A DNA stretch of 64,000 nt from Tuctoria greenei (GCA_036927565.1 JAYESD010000007.1:132468230-132532229), one strand, 5' to 3'; shown: positions 47,180-59,328, counted from the stretch's first letter. Numbers and translations are program-made. Notes: generated by a model from the letters alone, not told the origin.

Positions 47180-48670
47180 TGCCTGACTCTTGATAGCTTG
47201 TCAAGCCAAGAATTCGAGATCGAACTCTGCTAGCTCTGTTGCCCACTTTGCAATGTTTTTTATTGAATTCTGATTATGCAGTATAGCACACAGTGGATAG
47301 GAGGTTACCACTGATATCTTGTGGGCTTCGAAGTAGTGACGTAGCTTCCTTGAGGCAATAAGAACTGCATAGAGCAGTTCATGCACCTCAATGTATCGAG
47401 TCTTGGTGTCGGGGAGTACTTCATTGATGAAGTACACCGGTCGTTGGATAGTTCAAACGTTCGCAGAAGGGCCCGAAGCTTCTTCTTCATCAACCCGGAC
47501 CCTCCGGAGGGGCCTGTACCTTCTTCTTGAGATTCTCGGACCCTCCCGGAGGGGTCCAAAACTTGTTCTTCAGCCGTGGGAATTCCCTCGGATGAGAGAG
47601 GTTGATCTCCTGTCAGCTTGCCTTGAGGATCCGCACCTAGGGGCTGGGACCCAGACTCGCCTTCAGGTAGCTCCAGACCCTCCCGGAGGGGTCTGAGCTT
47701 CTAAACTGTAGAAGGCTCCGGTCTTTTCATGACCAGGACCATGCTGACAACCTCCGTAGTTGCCAAAAGATAAAGCAAAAGAGGCTCACCAGGATTAGGA
47801 GCTACTTGGATTGGAAGTGTGGTGAGGAGCTTCTTGAGCTCTTGGAACACCTTTTCTACTTATTCAGACCAGTGGAATGGGCTGGACTTCCTCAATACCT
47901 TGAAGAAGGGAAGCGCCCGCTCTGCCAGTCTCGAGATGAACCGGCTGAGCGCAACTAGACATCCAATTAGCTTCTGGACATCTTTGATGTGGGCTGGGGG
48001 CCGCATGTCTTCAATAGCCTTGATCTTTGCTGGGTTTGCCTCAATTCCTTGGTGTGTCACAAAGAATCCAAGGGGCTTCCCGGAGCTAACCCCAAAGACA
48101 CATTTGTATGGGTTTAGCTTGGTGCGCGTAATGCGCAACTTGTCAAAGACGGCTTGCAGGTTGTCAAGGAGTGACTCCTTGTTCTTCACCTTCACGACGA
48201 TGTCATCGACTTGGACCTCCACCAAGTCCTTAATGAGCTCTCCAAATGTTTTGTGCATGGCTCGCACAAAAGTTGAAGCAGCGTTTTTGAGACGGAAAGG
48301 CATGGCATTATAACAATACAACACATCTATTGTTATGAAGGCAATATGCTCTTCATCTTCCCTACACATTTGGATCTGATGATATCCAAAATATGCATCT
48401 AGGAAACACAATAAGTCACACTCGGAGTTGGAATCCACTATCTGATCTATCCTAGGTAGTGGAAATGGGTCTTTTGGACATGCCTTATTCAAGGTGGTGT
48501 AGTCGATACACATCGGAAGTTTCCCGCTGGCCATGGGTACAACGACTGGATTTGCCATCCACCGTGTATGGTGAACCTCCTAGATGAAACCAGCTTCGAG
48601 CAGCTTATTAATCTCTTGTCTTATGAAGTTCTGTCACTCCACTAATTGCTTCTAAGGCTTCTGATGTACT
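47180..48670 (-). pseudogene. J reverse transcriptase and first RNase H
   Basis: The RT has CIDYTTLNKACPKDPFPLPR, CFLDAYFGYHQIQM, FRLKNAASTFVRAM, and a changed catalytic box QVDDIVVKVK where Y-x-D-D is usual. The thumb part has GIEANPAKIKAI. RNase H follows (EVHELLYAVLIASRKLRHYF; WATELAEFDLEF). Stops near 47860 and 48580 and frameshifts near 47440-47700 break it. The linker between RT and RNase H holds GC-rich quasi-palindromes (47495-47700). Confidence 0.88.
47495..47700. repeat. Quasi-palindromic GACCCTCC(C)GGAGGGG repeats in J pol
   Basis: Three copies: near 47499, 47548 and 47683. A diverged copy (AACCCTCCCAGAGGGGTCC) lies in the J 3' region at 22068-22086. Confidence 0.6.
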
Positions 48671-48918
48671 GGCCGTGCATCGGCATATATCTTCAGACTG
48701 TGCTGAATCACCTCCCTAGGGATCCCAGGCATTTGTGACGGTTGCCATGCAAACACGTCAACATTCACTCGAAGGAAAGTGATGAGCGCGAGTTCCTATT
48801 TGTTGTACAGACCTCCCGATATATGGGTAGTTTGGGCAGCATCGGAACCAATTTGGACGACTTTGATGGGAACGTCGGTGTCACCGCTTGGTTGCACGCG
48901 TGGTGTAGAGGTTGAGCC

Positions 48919-49430
48919 TCAGTGACGAGTGCTTGGAGGTTGAGCAGCTAGCTCCTTATCGGATGCTTCCTCCTGCACTTTTGCAAGTGCGTGGAGTTCT
49001 TCCAGCGGAGTGACTCCCGTAGTGCGATTCCCGCGGAGCCGGAGAACGCCTGAAGGTGTCGGCATCTTCAACACCAAATAGTTGTAGTGAGCTGCGGCCA
49101 TGAACCTATATAGGACTAGCCTGCCTAGGATGGCGTTGAAGGGTAAGATGATGTGCGCCACGTCGAAGACTAGCTTCTGGATCCTGTAGTTCTCCCGGGT
49201 CCCAAAGGTCACTGGGAGTGTAATTGATCCGAGAGGACTGATGGTCCCCGGACCTACCCCAAAGAAAGGACGTGAGGAGCAAAGGTCCGAGAGTCAGAGC
49301 TGGATCTTCACGAATTCTTCATAGCTCATGAGGTTGAGAACCACAGCTCCGTCCACCAGGACATGATAGAGCTAGACTTTGTTAATGGTAGGAGAAACCA
49401 TCAAAGGTAGTTGACCAGCCCCGATCATGT
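48919..49430 (-). pseudogene. J protease region
   Basis: Minus strand has YHVLVDGAVVLNLMSYEEF (near 49370), with DGA where an active aspartic protease usually has D-[ST/G]-[GA], then VTFGTRENYRIQKLVFDV and LPFNAILGR, MAAAHYNYLVLKMP. This matches Tat protease and its downstream linker. A stop near 49300 breaks it. Confidence 0.75.
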
Positions 49431-49431
49431 T

Positions 49432-50333
49432 TCATGGGCAGTTTGAAGCATCGAAAGTGATGGGATTATCCATCCACTTCTGATGAGGTTCTTCCTTGGT
49501 GGTCGGAGCTGTGGCAGCCATCTCCCGACGCATTGTCTTGAGGACGTGGCGGGAGGTGATATCCCAGGACACTCCATATAAGGTATGGAGAGTCTTCTGA
49601 TGCTCACTGTCGGAAACGTCAGAATCTTCATCAATAGTGTTGTACACAGCCTTCAGGACCTTCTTAGGGTCCTGGAAGCCTAGCTCTGGATCAGTCAATG
49701 CTTCGTCGACCTTCTACTTTCCTTCCTGCTGACAGAAAAGAGCTTCTTCTCAGCGCTTGTTGAAGTGCTCGACAAGGTTTTGGACCTCACGTCAATCTTC
49801 AAGATTATGAGTGTCCATTTTGTGGATCGGACACCACATCTTTTGACTGCCGCCGTCTTCAAACGATGGTCATGGACGTTTTTTGGGGCGTGGCTCCCGG
49901 GCACCCAGAGCTATAGTTGTAGCAGCAGTAGGCGTGTCAGCCGATGGCTTCTTCTTGCTGTTGGACTTTTGCTTCTTTTTTCCACGACTGGAGGCAGTGG
50001 GTTTAGCCTTGGAGAAGTTTTTTCCAGCCTTCGGAGCTGGTTTGGAGTGCATTTCATGGCCCTCCGTAGTCGTAGCACATTTGTCGACTAGGCTGAAGAG
50101 TTCTATAAAGCTAGTGACTTCTTTCGTCGCCAACTTCTGTAGCATGTTCTTGTCTCTGAGGCCCTATCAAAATGCAAAAATGACATATGCGTTGGAGATC
50201 GAAGGAATTGTGTTGCGCACCCGGGAAAACCGCTGGATGAATGATTTCAGCGACTCTCCTGCATTCTGCTGTATGGCAAATAAGTCCAGCTCTGTGCCAG
50301 GTCGGGTGTAGGAGCTCCCGAAGTTGGCGGTTG
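49432..50333 (-). pseudogene. J gag, C-terminal two thirds
   Basis: Minus strand has NFGSSYTRPGTELDLFAIQQ, then GESLKSFIQRFSRVRNTIP (retrotransposon gag domain), LATKEVTSFIELFSLVDKCA, a lysine-rich stretch, and a knuckle-like CPIHKMDTHNLED ending in a stop where the last cysteine is expected (near 49795). A stop near 50165 also breaks it. The N-terminus is cut at 50333, where LTR-like sequence of K begins. Confidence 0.8.
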
Positions 50334-51288
50334 TCGAAGTGTGCGATCGATACTTTCCCCGGTACTACTAAAGCGTAGTCCGCGAAAGTTCGTATTCGGC
50401 CGGGGCACACGTGAGATCAAGAACGCGACAGTGACACAAGAGTTTTTACATGGTTCGGGCCGCTTGAGTGTAATACCCTACTCCACGGGTGGTTGTATGT
50501 ATGAGTGTGTGTTTGTATGCGTCCTCTCCCATTGTATCGTGCGATACAGCCCTTTTATAGTCCAAGGATTGACCGTTACATTGTCAGCCTAGCCCGACAT
50601 GTGGCCCCGACGGTCTTTAATTACATAATACACGATCTGTATGTATTAACTATATTTAACAGTGTGATAACGCGCCTTAATGGTGGCGTTACTGGTACTA
50701 AAGGTCATCTGATTGTGTGTCATTAACATGGCATTAATGACGCGTAATCCAGTCTTGTAACGGCTACTTTAACTGCCCCTTCAATGTCTGCGCCGTTGAA
50801 GATCCGGCAGTCTTCCCATTGTAGGTTTAGGTCCGAAGGCTCGACACGTGTCAGCTCTGGAGCTTCCATTTGTGGGGAGGCAGGTCCAGAGCTGATATAC
50901 ACGTGGTAGCACCGGCACTTCCTTCTAATGGGGGGTTAGGTCCGGGGCCACTGGACACGTGGCAAGACCGGAGTTTACCTATATAGGGAGTTAGGTCCGG
51001 CCTTGCGTTACACGTGGCAGCGCCGGAGCTACCAGAATGAGGGAGGCGGGCCCAGTGCTACAGGACACATGGAGCCTTCGGAGGTCTTCAACTCGGACAG
51101 ATGGAACTCCTTAGCTTTTCTTGCGGTACCGTGGGGTACCAGGTACGCAGGGTATCGACGGTGGTGCCCGAGCCTGCCTCTGGGAGAAACCCTTTCGGTG
51201 AAATTATTCTAGCAGAGGTGGAACCATCTACGATTCTCGCGCTGCGGCTTCAAAGATCTTTTCATGGGCCGTTGGGGTGATGGTCCGC
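50334..51288. repeat. LTR-like block of K
   Basis: Begins TGTCGAAGTGTGCG directly after truncated J gag. It has the GGTTCGGGCC...GTAATACCCTACTCC stretch seen in many grass gypsy LTRs, and GC-rich repeats (AGGTCCGG...CACGTGGCA) at 50830-51060. The right end is uncertain: either near 51163 (TATCGACGG) or near 51288. No second copy is in the window to fix it. Confidence 0.45.
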
Positions 51289-51697
51289 AGTTAAACCATC
51301 GCCACGTGGCTCTTCTTGATGCGGCAGGTGAGATCCTGCCGTGCAGATCTCACGCAATTGAAGGTCGCCGATTCCCAATACAAAAACCGTATCGACTTCG
51401 GGCGCCCTATCAGGCCGCTGCCCTCGAGCTTCCAACTTCCCATCATGACAATGGTTCACCTGGTGTAATAAATTCGACTTTTTCGTCGAAGTGGACCCGA
51501 GCCCATTTGTCATTGACGGGGTAATCTTTTGAAATGAAATCTTGATCCCGACGCGATTTCCATCCAAGCGTTGCGGAGGCTTACTTAAGAAGGAAAGCCT
51601 GCACGATGTGAGGACTCTTTACGCTTTCATTCGAACTTGTGCTCAGATCCTCTCAACCTTTGCATAGCCCTTCCAACTTTTGCTCCACTTTGCCGTG

Positions 51698-54549
51698 ATG
51701 GAGTTGGGTCTTCCCCGCAGCAAAATCAAGAGATACGAAGATCTGACGAGGGTCCGGATCTAAATGGGGTGGTCCAGCAACTCCTTCAACAACGCGATCC
51801 GCTTTGGCAAGATTCCCTTCAAGAAGGAACGCACTAGAGAGATCGTCTACTTCTCGGCGTATGCCATGGTGGGTCTGATCCCGGCCTTATCAAGCTTTCT
51901 GCTCATGCTCCTGGATTTCTACGGACTCCAGCTTCATCACCTCGTCCACCACTCCTTCTTGCTAGTGGCGACCTTCATCCACTTTTGTGAGATGTGGGTG
52001 GGTGTGCCGCCGTGCATTGAGCTCTTCCGGACCTTCTTCACGGTCCACACCACGAGAAAGGGAAGCAAGTTGATTGGCTTCTACTACTTTGTGAAGCGCA
52101 AGAACTGCCCCTTCAAGTACTTGAGGACCTTCCCCTCCAGAAAGTGGGACAACTCGAAGAAGGACTGGGTGGTCATCGCGGTGGACCATCACGACAGGCT
52201 GGAGTTACCTACAAGCCTTCCCAACACCGACACCAATGCTTGAAATGCAGCTCCGGAGTTGTCCGAAGCATACAAGCCCATCCTAACAAGGATCGGCAAT
52301 GCATGGAGGGTGGAGTGACCCCTCAGATGGTCTTCGGGAACTTCCTGGCAAACAGGTGGGCTCCGCTGAAGACAAGGAAGTGGCCTGCATGGGCCTTAAA
52401 TAGTGAGATGGATCATAACTTTATATAAGACGATTTTCACACCATTTTGGATGATGAAGCTTTGAAGTTTCATCTCCAAAAGTTTCAACATGGAGCCATC
52501 ACCCGTGACGCCCTGACCCCACCAGCTGCTTTCCTCCCTCTGAACATCGTTCCAAAGGTCAGGAGGGAGCTCTGGAGGGAATGCTGGAGTTGGATGACCT
52601 CTGCCTGCTGGAGAGGCATAGGACCGTCGAGATCGCTATCCCCGGAGCTTCGGAAAGGGTGGTCCACGACTCCATGCCAGAAGGTCGACGACGACAGCAA
52701 GGGCAAGGGCAAGGGCAAGAAGCCAGCTGAATCTTCCACTCGGAAGAAGAAACTGAGGCATGTTGATGGGAGCTCCCTCAGGTCGGCTCCATCTCCAGCA
52801 GCTTCTTCCCCCCCGGCCAAGCAGAGGTTCGGCGGCCAAGCCTTCTTTGGAGCCAGCCTCTGCGAGGGGCACTAGCTCTGAGAAATCAACCTTGACCCTA
52901 GTGCCAGCTTCAGGCTCCAGGTTCAGAGGTCCTTCCCAGCCAAGGGAGGTCCCGACTGAGACGACCCCAGCTGCTGCAGCAAGCTCCCAACCAAGGTCTA
53001 AGGTTTCTACCTCACCAGGTCCGGTGGTCTCCGACCTCAGACCTCAGAAGAAGAAGTTCTGCGACGACTGGGGTGGAAGCCTCCCAAGGTAAGCGTTGTC
53101 TTCTCACGTTGAGTTGTTGTTTTCATTATTTTCCTGTTCTGGTTTTTTGATCTTTGCTTCCAGGATGTCAAAGAAGAAAGCTGAAGCATCGGCACCTATA
53201 ACAACAGTTGAGACTGTGCAGACCGAGGCTCCCGCTTTGATCTCGGTGCCACCCCAAGTGGTGGATGATGACACGACACCTCCGACGCCAGCTGTCGTGG
53301 ACTTGGATCCAGTGATGACGCCAGAGGCTCCCGTGGTAGCACCAGACCACAGGGGAAAGACTGGTGATGAAGTACTGGCATTTTCAGGGCTGGCGATTGA
53401 AGCTCCAGCAGTGGAGCCAGAGACGTTGGAAGCTCTGGCACCTAAGGCGGAGGTAACCGAAGCTCCGGCACCCGAGCCAGAGGGTGTTGAAGTCCCAACA
53501 CCTGAGCCGGAGGTGTAGGGGGCTTCAGACGAAGCTATCTTGTCAGCCTCAGAGGTTATTACTCAGGAGGTATCTACGTTGGAGCCGGAGCACCCAAAAG
53601 AGTCGACGTCAGGTCCTCCACCCGCAGAACCGATGATTTAAGATCCGGCAGGGGGACTTTCCTCATCGGCCCCGGAGGTTGAAGTTCCCACTGCGGGACC
53701 CTCCTCGGCCATGACAGATGCAGAGGAGCTCCCAGAGAGCGGCCCTAGCACCATAGAGCCGCAGGGAACCATGATTGTGCCATGGGACTCAATTGCCTTT
53801 TTTGAAGATCCGCTCGAGCCAGCGGGAGAAATCCAGGCTGGTCCGGAGCCAATTCCTTTAGCGTTATCTATAGACAATGCATGCTCCAGTCTCTATCAGG
53901 TCCAGCTCGCCTTTGACTTCGAAAGCAAAGTCGTCGAAGAAGAGCACAACACCTTAAGGCGTTGGCGCAACAGACTTCACTTTGAACAGCGGTGCAAGTA
54001 GGAGGACATTCTAAAGAGGGAGGAGGAGCTTGCCCAGAGGCTGTCTCTGGGGGAGCAGAGCTTGGTCAACCGCACCAAAAAGTTTGAACAGCGGTGCAAG
54101 CAGGAAGAGGAGAAAAATTGGCAGGTGGGACAGGAGCTCTCAAAGAGAGAGGCTGATGTCGCCACCTGGGAGGAGAAGGTGAAAGGCAGGCAGAAGGACT
54201 TGGCAAACCGTCGGAACTGCATCCACCTCTGGGAGTCAGATCTCGCAGACTGCGAAAAACGGCTAGCTGAAAGTATTCAGCAGCATGCCAAAGAGGTCGA
54301 GTGCAACGCCCGAGAAGGTTCGGAGCTTACGGCCGCCAAGAGGTCTCTAGAGGAACTAAGAAGTTTGAGGGCAATAGAGTGCCAGCAAGTCTAGGACTTC
54401 CTGGGACGAGCCAATGACGCTCTGGTGCCACTTGGCTTCAGTTCGGTGTGTCCGGATAACCCGAAGCCGGAGCTAGACAAGGCGCTCGTGGCGTTAGGCT
54501 CTTCCGGCAACAAGTTGGATGCGATGGGTGATGTCATCGTTGACCAACT
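51698..54549 (+). pseudogene. Tat antisense gene in K, truncated by D
   Basis: Collinear with the J gene (9775-20602). The N-terminal domain reads LLMLLDFYGLQLHHL, FIHFCEMWVGVPPCIELFRT and YYFVKRKNCPFKYLRTFPS in one open stretch (51764-52243), better preserved than in J. Linker, intron (53089-53163), MSKKKAEAS, an A/P/E-repeat segment and coiled coil follow. A 267-bp segment of the coiled coil present in J is missing here near 53985. Stops at 51761, 52241, 53516, 53638, 53998 and 54392 break it. D is inserted after VDQL at 54549; the last codons and 3' UTR are lost. Confidence 0.7.
53089..53163 (+). other. Intron in the K antisense gene
   Basis: Donor AAG|GTAAGCG, acceptor TTTGCTTCCAG|GATG, 75 bp; same position and phase as in J (18710-18785). 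Confidence 0.65.
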
Positions 54550-56350
54550 TGTAGGATCAAAGAGCACGTGAAAAGCTACCAAAGGTGGTGAATGGTAGCT
54601 TAAAACTTTTTCAGTGGAAGCAATGAAAATCCCAACCCCTTCGGCAGAAAAACGATATGTTAAAGAAATCGTGTGTGAGACTAATCTAAACGTGTTTCAC
54701 CATGACAAAAGTGATAGATATCATATAGAATCAAATCACAAAGTCAACACAACAAGAATCACTCAAATCCGTCGATAGAAACTCAAGTTACGATTGAAAG
54801 ATCGAACAAAGGTCAATCTGTCCTACCCGAGAAACACAGTTCTGGAACGCTGCAAAGAAACTCGTGTAGATCAGAAACCACAAATCCAATGACCGTAAAA
54901 TTTTGACAGATGATATATAATCAAGTTTTGAAGAGAACCCAAAAAGAATCACATCAATTGGAACTGTAACACTCGAGTTAGGATAAAACCACCGAAGAAT
55001 GGTAGTGCTGTGCAGAAAACTCGACGAGAAAAACTTATCTGGAACAAGTCGGAGAAACAAGGCACAAAAGTTCCTTTCAACTACAAATTTTATTCAATAT
55101 AACACAAGAGGAACAGCCCGAAAGTCGTATACCACGAGCTCTGGCCTCTCTTGCTTATATAACCAGCCCGTAGGCCAACCCAAAACTAATTAGGACTCTA
55201 ATCCTACTCAGTTTACGAATCGAAACTTTCCATAACTACTTAGGACTCTTCTATACGCAGATAGAAGCAATCTTAAGACTTCCAAACACCTTTGGAACAT
55301 ATCCCACATTCTTAAAAAAACTCAAATTCGTGACCCACACGAAATCCTATCATAAACAACTCAAATCTTTCCATATTTGAGTCAAACACGACTCAAACCG
55401 CAGCTTGAGTCCATAACCTAGTCGGTTGGACCTTTCTGACCAATTCTTTACGTCCACATCTCTTCATCACGCCTCGGAACCATGTAGCCACGTCCATGCA
55501 CTCCTTGCATACGTGTAAACATCTTCCATCGACGTCCACGATACCTTCATATGCATTGTTCTTGATTCAAACATGTTGCCCAACCTCCAGATCAACTCAA
55601 CCACAATTCCTCCCGAACTTGGTTGTTGAACCTCATATTCTCCCTAAGACTAGTTCAATGGATCCCGTCACCATCCGTGTCTTGAACTCAAGCAACACCT
55701 GCACAGGAACAAACAACCAATACTTCGGAGCACAAGTCCTCGACTTGACTCTCGTTAGTTCCGAAACTACAACATCTTACGTGAGCACCTCACATAAGCA
55801 TGTTGCAAAACATAGCGAAATGGTATCAACCATAACCACCAAAACACACCAAAAAACTTAGCAAATGAATACTAAGCAACCTTTCCATCAATGTAAAGCA
55901 AGTTTGAAACATTTCACAATAAAAGCAGGAACATTGCGATTAAGCTCTGAATCTTGCCAAAACTAACCGGAGCTTGAGACGGAGCTTACCAAAGCTAGTA
56001 CAACCTAGTGCCGGAGCTCACCAAAGCTAGTACAACCTAGCGCCGGAGCTAGAAAAACATGTAGGAGCTAACCAACATAAGTCGGACCTAGCAAAAACAT
56101 ATCGGAGCTTAACAAAGACATGCCAGAGCTATCAAAGACATGCTGGAGCTAATGACAAAGCTCACCAGAGCTTCCCAAAAACATGTCAAACCTTGACAAA
56201 GCAAGTCGGACCTATTGTCGGACCTTGCAGAAGCTCAGAGCTAGAGTCAGACTTTGCTAAAAAGGTGTTTTAACAAAATTTCAGAACTTTTATTATCAAA
56301 GCCAATGTATTCAGTACAAGCCAATGTATTCAGCACACATAGGTCTCACA
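54550..56350 (-). repeat. 3' LTR of D, with expanded internal array
   Basis: 1801 bp, TGTAGGATC to GGTCTCACA on the plus strand. Longer than the E LTRs mainly through the GGAGCT/GGACCT array at 55940-56270 (about a dozen short units such as CCGGAGCT, TCGGACCT and GCCAGAGCT). TATA-like box near 55155. Confidence 0.88.
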
Positions 56351-57365
56351 ATCTCCCCTTGATGAATGCATTGGAAACACCACTTAAAATCTGAACATTG
56401 GCTTATTCACATTAAAAATTTTGAAAACAATTTCTCCCTTATTGTAAAACAGAAATAAAATGAGAAGAAAAACAAATTCTTCCCCTGAGAAGAATCGTGC
56501 CAAAACAATTGTGAATATGTACAATATGCAATCAATTTCTCCCCCTTGCATACTTATCTTTAAAAATTTACATATTATCTCTCCCCCTTTGACAATGTAT
56601 TCAGCAAGGTTTATAAGACAAATTTTAATTGTTATGAGCATATTATAACATATACATATAAAACCAAGCTCATCCAAGTCATACTATCAAGTAACTTACA
56701 CTATCACATCAATGAAATACATAAAGTAGTGTAAGCCATGCCAGAGATCAAATGTAATTTTCAATTTAAGCAAGTCATGATCTCACAAGCTTAACTATTT
56801 CAAGACCTGAAAGCATGACACTTGTTGCTGCATTTTTTTTAAAGTATAAATTTTGATCATATGATATTTGCGAGAGATTATATGCGCATCTGCCTTATTC
56901 TAACCAACCATACCAAGCCTATGTCATTTGACAATCAGAAGCTTAAGGACATGGTTTTAGTCATACACAACTTCTTCCAAGTTCATATCTAAGTGCAATG
57001 ATAAGCCATCTCAAAAGAAGAAGTGTGATGCATGCATATTCTCTTGATCTTTTCTCAATTTATATTTGTTCATAAAAACTCAACATGTGACTTGATTACT
57101 TGATTAATTCTTTATCATTAAAAGCACTTGTGAGCATGCAACAAGTTCAAAACAGCAAGAAAGTTCAACCATGACCAGATTTAGTGTAATTAATAATTCC
57201 AATTACTAGACATGGAAAAAACTATAAAATGTATAACACGAGTAATGTAGTAAGAACTTTCAGCATGTAAAAGGAATCACAAAGTCATATATGTATGAAA
57301 TACTATGCTCATATTATTTTAAGTTCAGATTCACACATATACTTCTCAAGTTTGAAAACTCCCCC
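56351..57365 (-). other. 3' noncoding zone of D with polypurine tracts
   Basis: Plus-strand pyrimidine runs at 56352, 56540, 56581 and 57360. No gene. Homologous to 29495-30506. Confidence 0.72.
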
Positions 57366-57799
57366 TCAATTTAAGCCATGAGGATGCATAACCCCTATTT
57401 CACTACGAATGTAACAAAAACGAGTGAAATCCAAAGGTTTTGTAAAAATGTCAGCCAATTGTTGTTCGGTATCTACATGGTGAAGCAAAATGTTTTCTTT
57501 TTCAACATTATCACAGAGAAAGTGATACCTAATGTCAATGTGCTTAGTTATAGAATGTTGCACGGGGTTTTTAGCAATGCAAATGGCACTAGTGTTATCA
57601 CAAAACAGTGGAACACTATGTAGATGAACCCCATAGTCCTTAAGTGTTTGAACAATCCAAAGAATTTGTGAGCAAGCACTAGCAGCAGCTACATATTCAG
57701 ATTCAGCCGTGGATTGTGCAACTGAGTTTTGTTTTCTAGAGGACCAAGCAACAAGTGAATTACCAGGAAAATGACAAGCACCAGAAGTACTTTTCCTAT
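57366..57799 (-). pseudogene. Copia RNase H end of D
   Basis: Minus strand has SRKQNSVAQSTAESEYVAAA, CSQILWIVQTLKDYG, then HIDIRYHFLCDNVEKENI and QQLADIFTKPLDFTRF. Most of the frame is open, but the upstream part is cut by insertion of C within the DRKSTS region. Confidence 0.87.
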
Positions 57800-59328
57800 T
57801 GTAAGGACCGAATGCCCAAGAGGGGGGGTGAATTGGGCTTTCTTCGAAAAATTCTAAGCAGTGAAACTTAATTTCTAAAGCCCAATTCCCTATGCAAACT
57901 ATCTATGCATTCTAGTAGATAGAAACTTCGCGGAATATAAAATGCATAAAAGTAAGGGAAAGGAGAAGGATGCAAACTCCCGAGGAGACAAGGATTTATC
58001 CCGTGGTTCGGCAAGATCATCAAGATCTTCCTACATCCACGTTGTAGCACCCACCAAGGGGTTTTGCCACACCCAAGTCACTGAGACGAGGGATCTTCAC
58101 TATTCCTCTCCGTTCGCCTCCCTTGGCAAGGTGGAGCTCAAGCCTTGTACAACTTCGACCTTCCGGGCTTCCACACACGCCTTGGCAAGCTCCGGAAGTC
58201 TTCTCACAGTTACAAACACCAAGGGCACTCCCTTGAGGCTCTCACACTATCCTAGAGAGTCCACTCACCCGGAATGGAGGCACACAAGCTCTCTCTCTAG
58301 CTAGTTCTAGCCTAAATCTTGGTGTATAGATGATCGAAATGGTGTGGAAGTGATTGCTCTTGGTCTTGAACGCTTGTGGATGTGTTGATGGTGTCTGGTG
58401 ATCAATACTTATCGAAATGACCGGTTTAGGGGGTATTTATAGCCAGCCTTCCCGAAATAGCTGTTGGAAAAGTAGGCTGACAGAACTTTACTGTGAACAC
58501 CGGATGATCCGATGTCTCCCCTTTAGTTATCATTGGTCAAGTTACTTTAGCTAACGTCATTGTGTCAGATATGACCGTTGTTAGACCGATGTTGATCCTG
58601 TCTTCTCATCAGATGATCCGGTGGCTCTTCATCCAGAATTTACTCAAACTTGATGCTTACTGGAGTAATAGACCGATGTGTACTTCTGTGTACATCGGAT
58701 GATCTGGTGAGTTGATTTTGAGAATTGGTCCAGAAATAATTGCTTCTATTGAATTAGACCGATGTGCACTTTGCTTCATCATCGGATGATCTGGTGTGTA
58801 CTTCTCCAGAATAGTTGAGAAATTTATCCTTCTATTGAATTAGACCGATGTACCACTTCCTACACATCGGATGATCCGGTGTGTACTTCAGTTTTGAGGT
58901 GTTCTTCTTCTGTTGACACAACTCGACCGATGTAGTCATTTCACAAAACATCGGATGATCCGGTGTGTTGATCTTGTTTGCTTCGAGTTGTTTTAAGTTG
59001 ATCTTTTGGAATTTGCTTGAGTGACCTCTTTGACATTTGTTGGGAATGTTCTTCTGATGAATATTGAGTTCCTTGTGTTGTCAATTTTGATGGAATTGCG
59101 TCGACGTATGAGTTCTTCTTTTAGTCTTCATGAAAATCAATTAACCCCTTAGAATAGTTTGTTGAGGGGTCTCCATTTGTATCCAATGAGCAGTAGATGA
59201 TGTGAATAGATAGTTCATTACGTTTGATGTGTTATACGTGAGACCTCGCATCCACAAACTCATTAGTAATATCTAACGGTTGTCATTAATCACCGAAACC
59301 ATACCTCATGGGGGCCTAGATGCTTTCA
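57800..59328 (-). repeat. 3' LTR of C
   Basis: 1529 bp, TGTAAGGACC to GATGCTTTCA on the plus strand. Six full palindrome-like motifs (58498, 58607, 58693, 58780, 58865, 58949), about 85 bp apart, alternate with ACCGATGT half sites. Confidence 0.9.
58434..58441 (-). promoter_or_regulatory. Candidate TATA box in LTR C
   Basis: Minus strand TATAAATA, directly downstream (in element direction) of the palindrome array; same arrangement as LTR A. Confidence 0.5.

Larger units (their letters stand above)
9367..50333 (-). mobile_element. Element J: Tat-lineage Ty3/gypsy retrotransposon, multiply interrupted
   Basis: On the minus strand the domain order is gag, protease, RT, RNase H, second RNase H, integrase, then a tandem-repeat 3' region and a gene on the opposite strand. 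This order, the second (archaeal-type) RNase H and an antisense gene before the 3' LTR fit the Tat/Grande-type lineage. Insertions H, L and F (with E and I inside F) occupy most of its span. Its 3' LTR would lie left of B, outside the window. Its gag stops at 50333 against LTR-like sequence of copy K. Confidence 0.8.
54550..57799 (-). mobile_element. Copy D: Sirevirus-like copia (family of B and E), 3' part
   Basis: Its 3' LTR, purine-tract zone and RNase H end are visible before copy C interrupts it at 57800. The 5 bp before its LTR are CAACT (54545-54549). The remaining 5' part is beyond C, outside the window. Confidence 0.87.

Noticed and set aside
58498..58965. Regularly spaced repeats like a CRISPR array
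   Set aside because: The repeats are 17-bp palindromes in a plant retrotransposon LTR, spacers are related to each other, and no cas-like gene is present.
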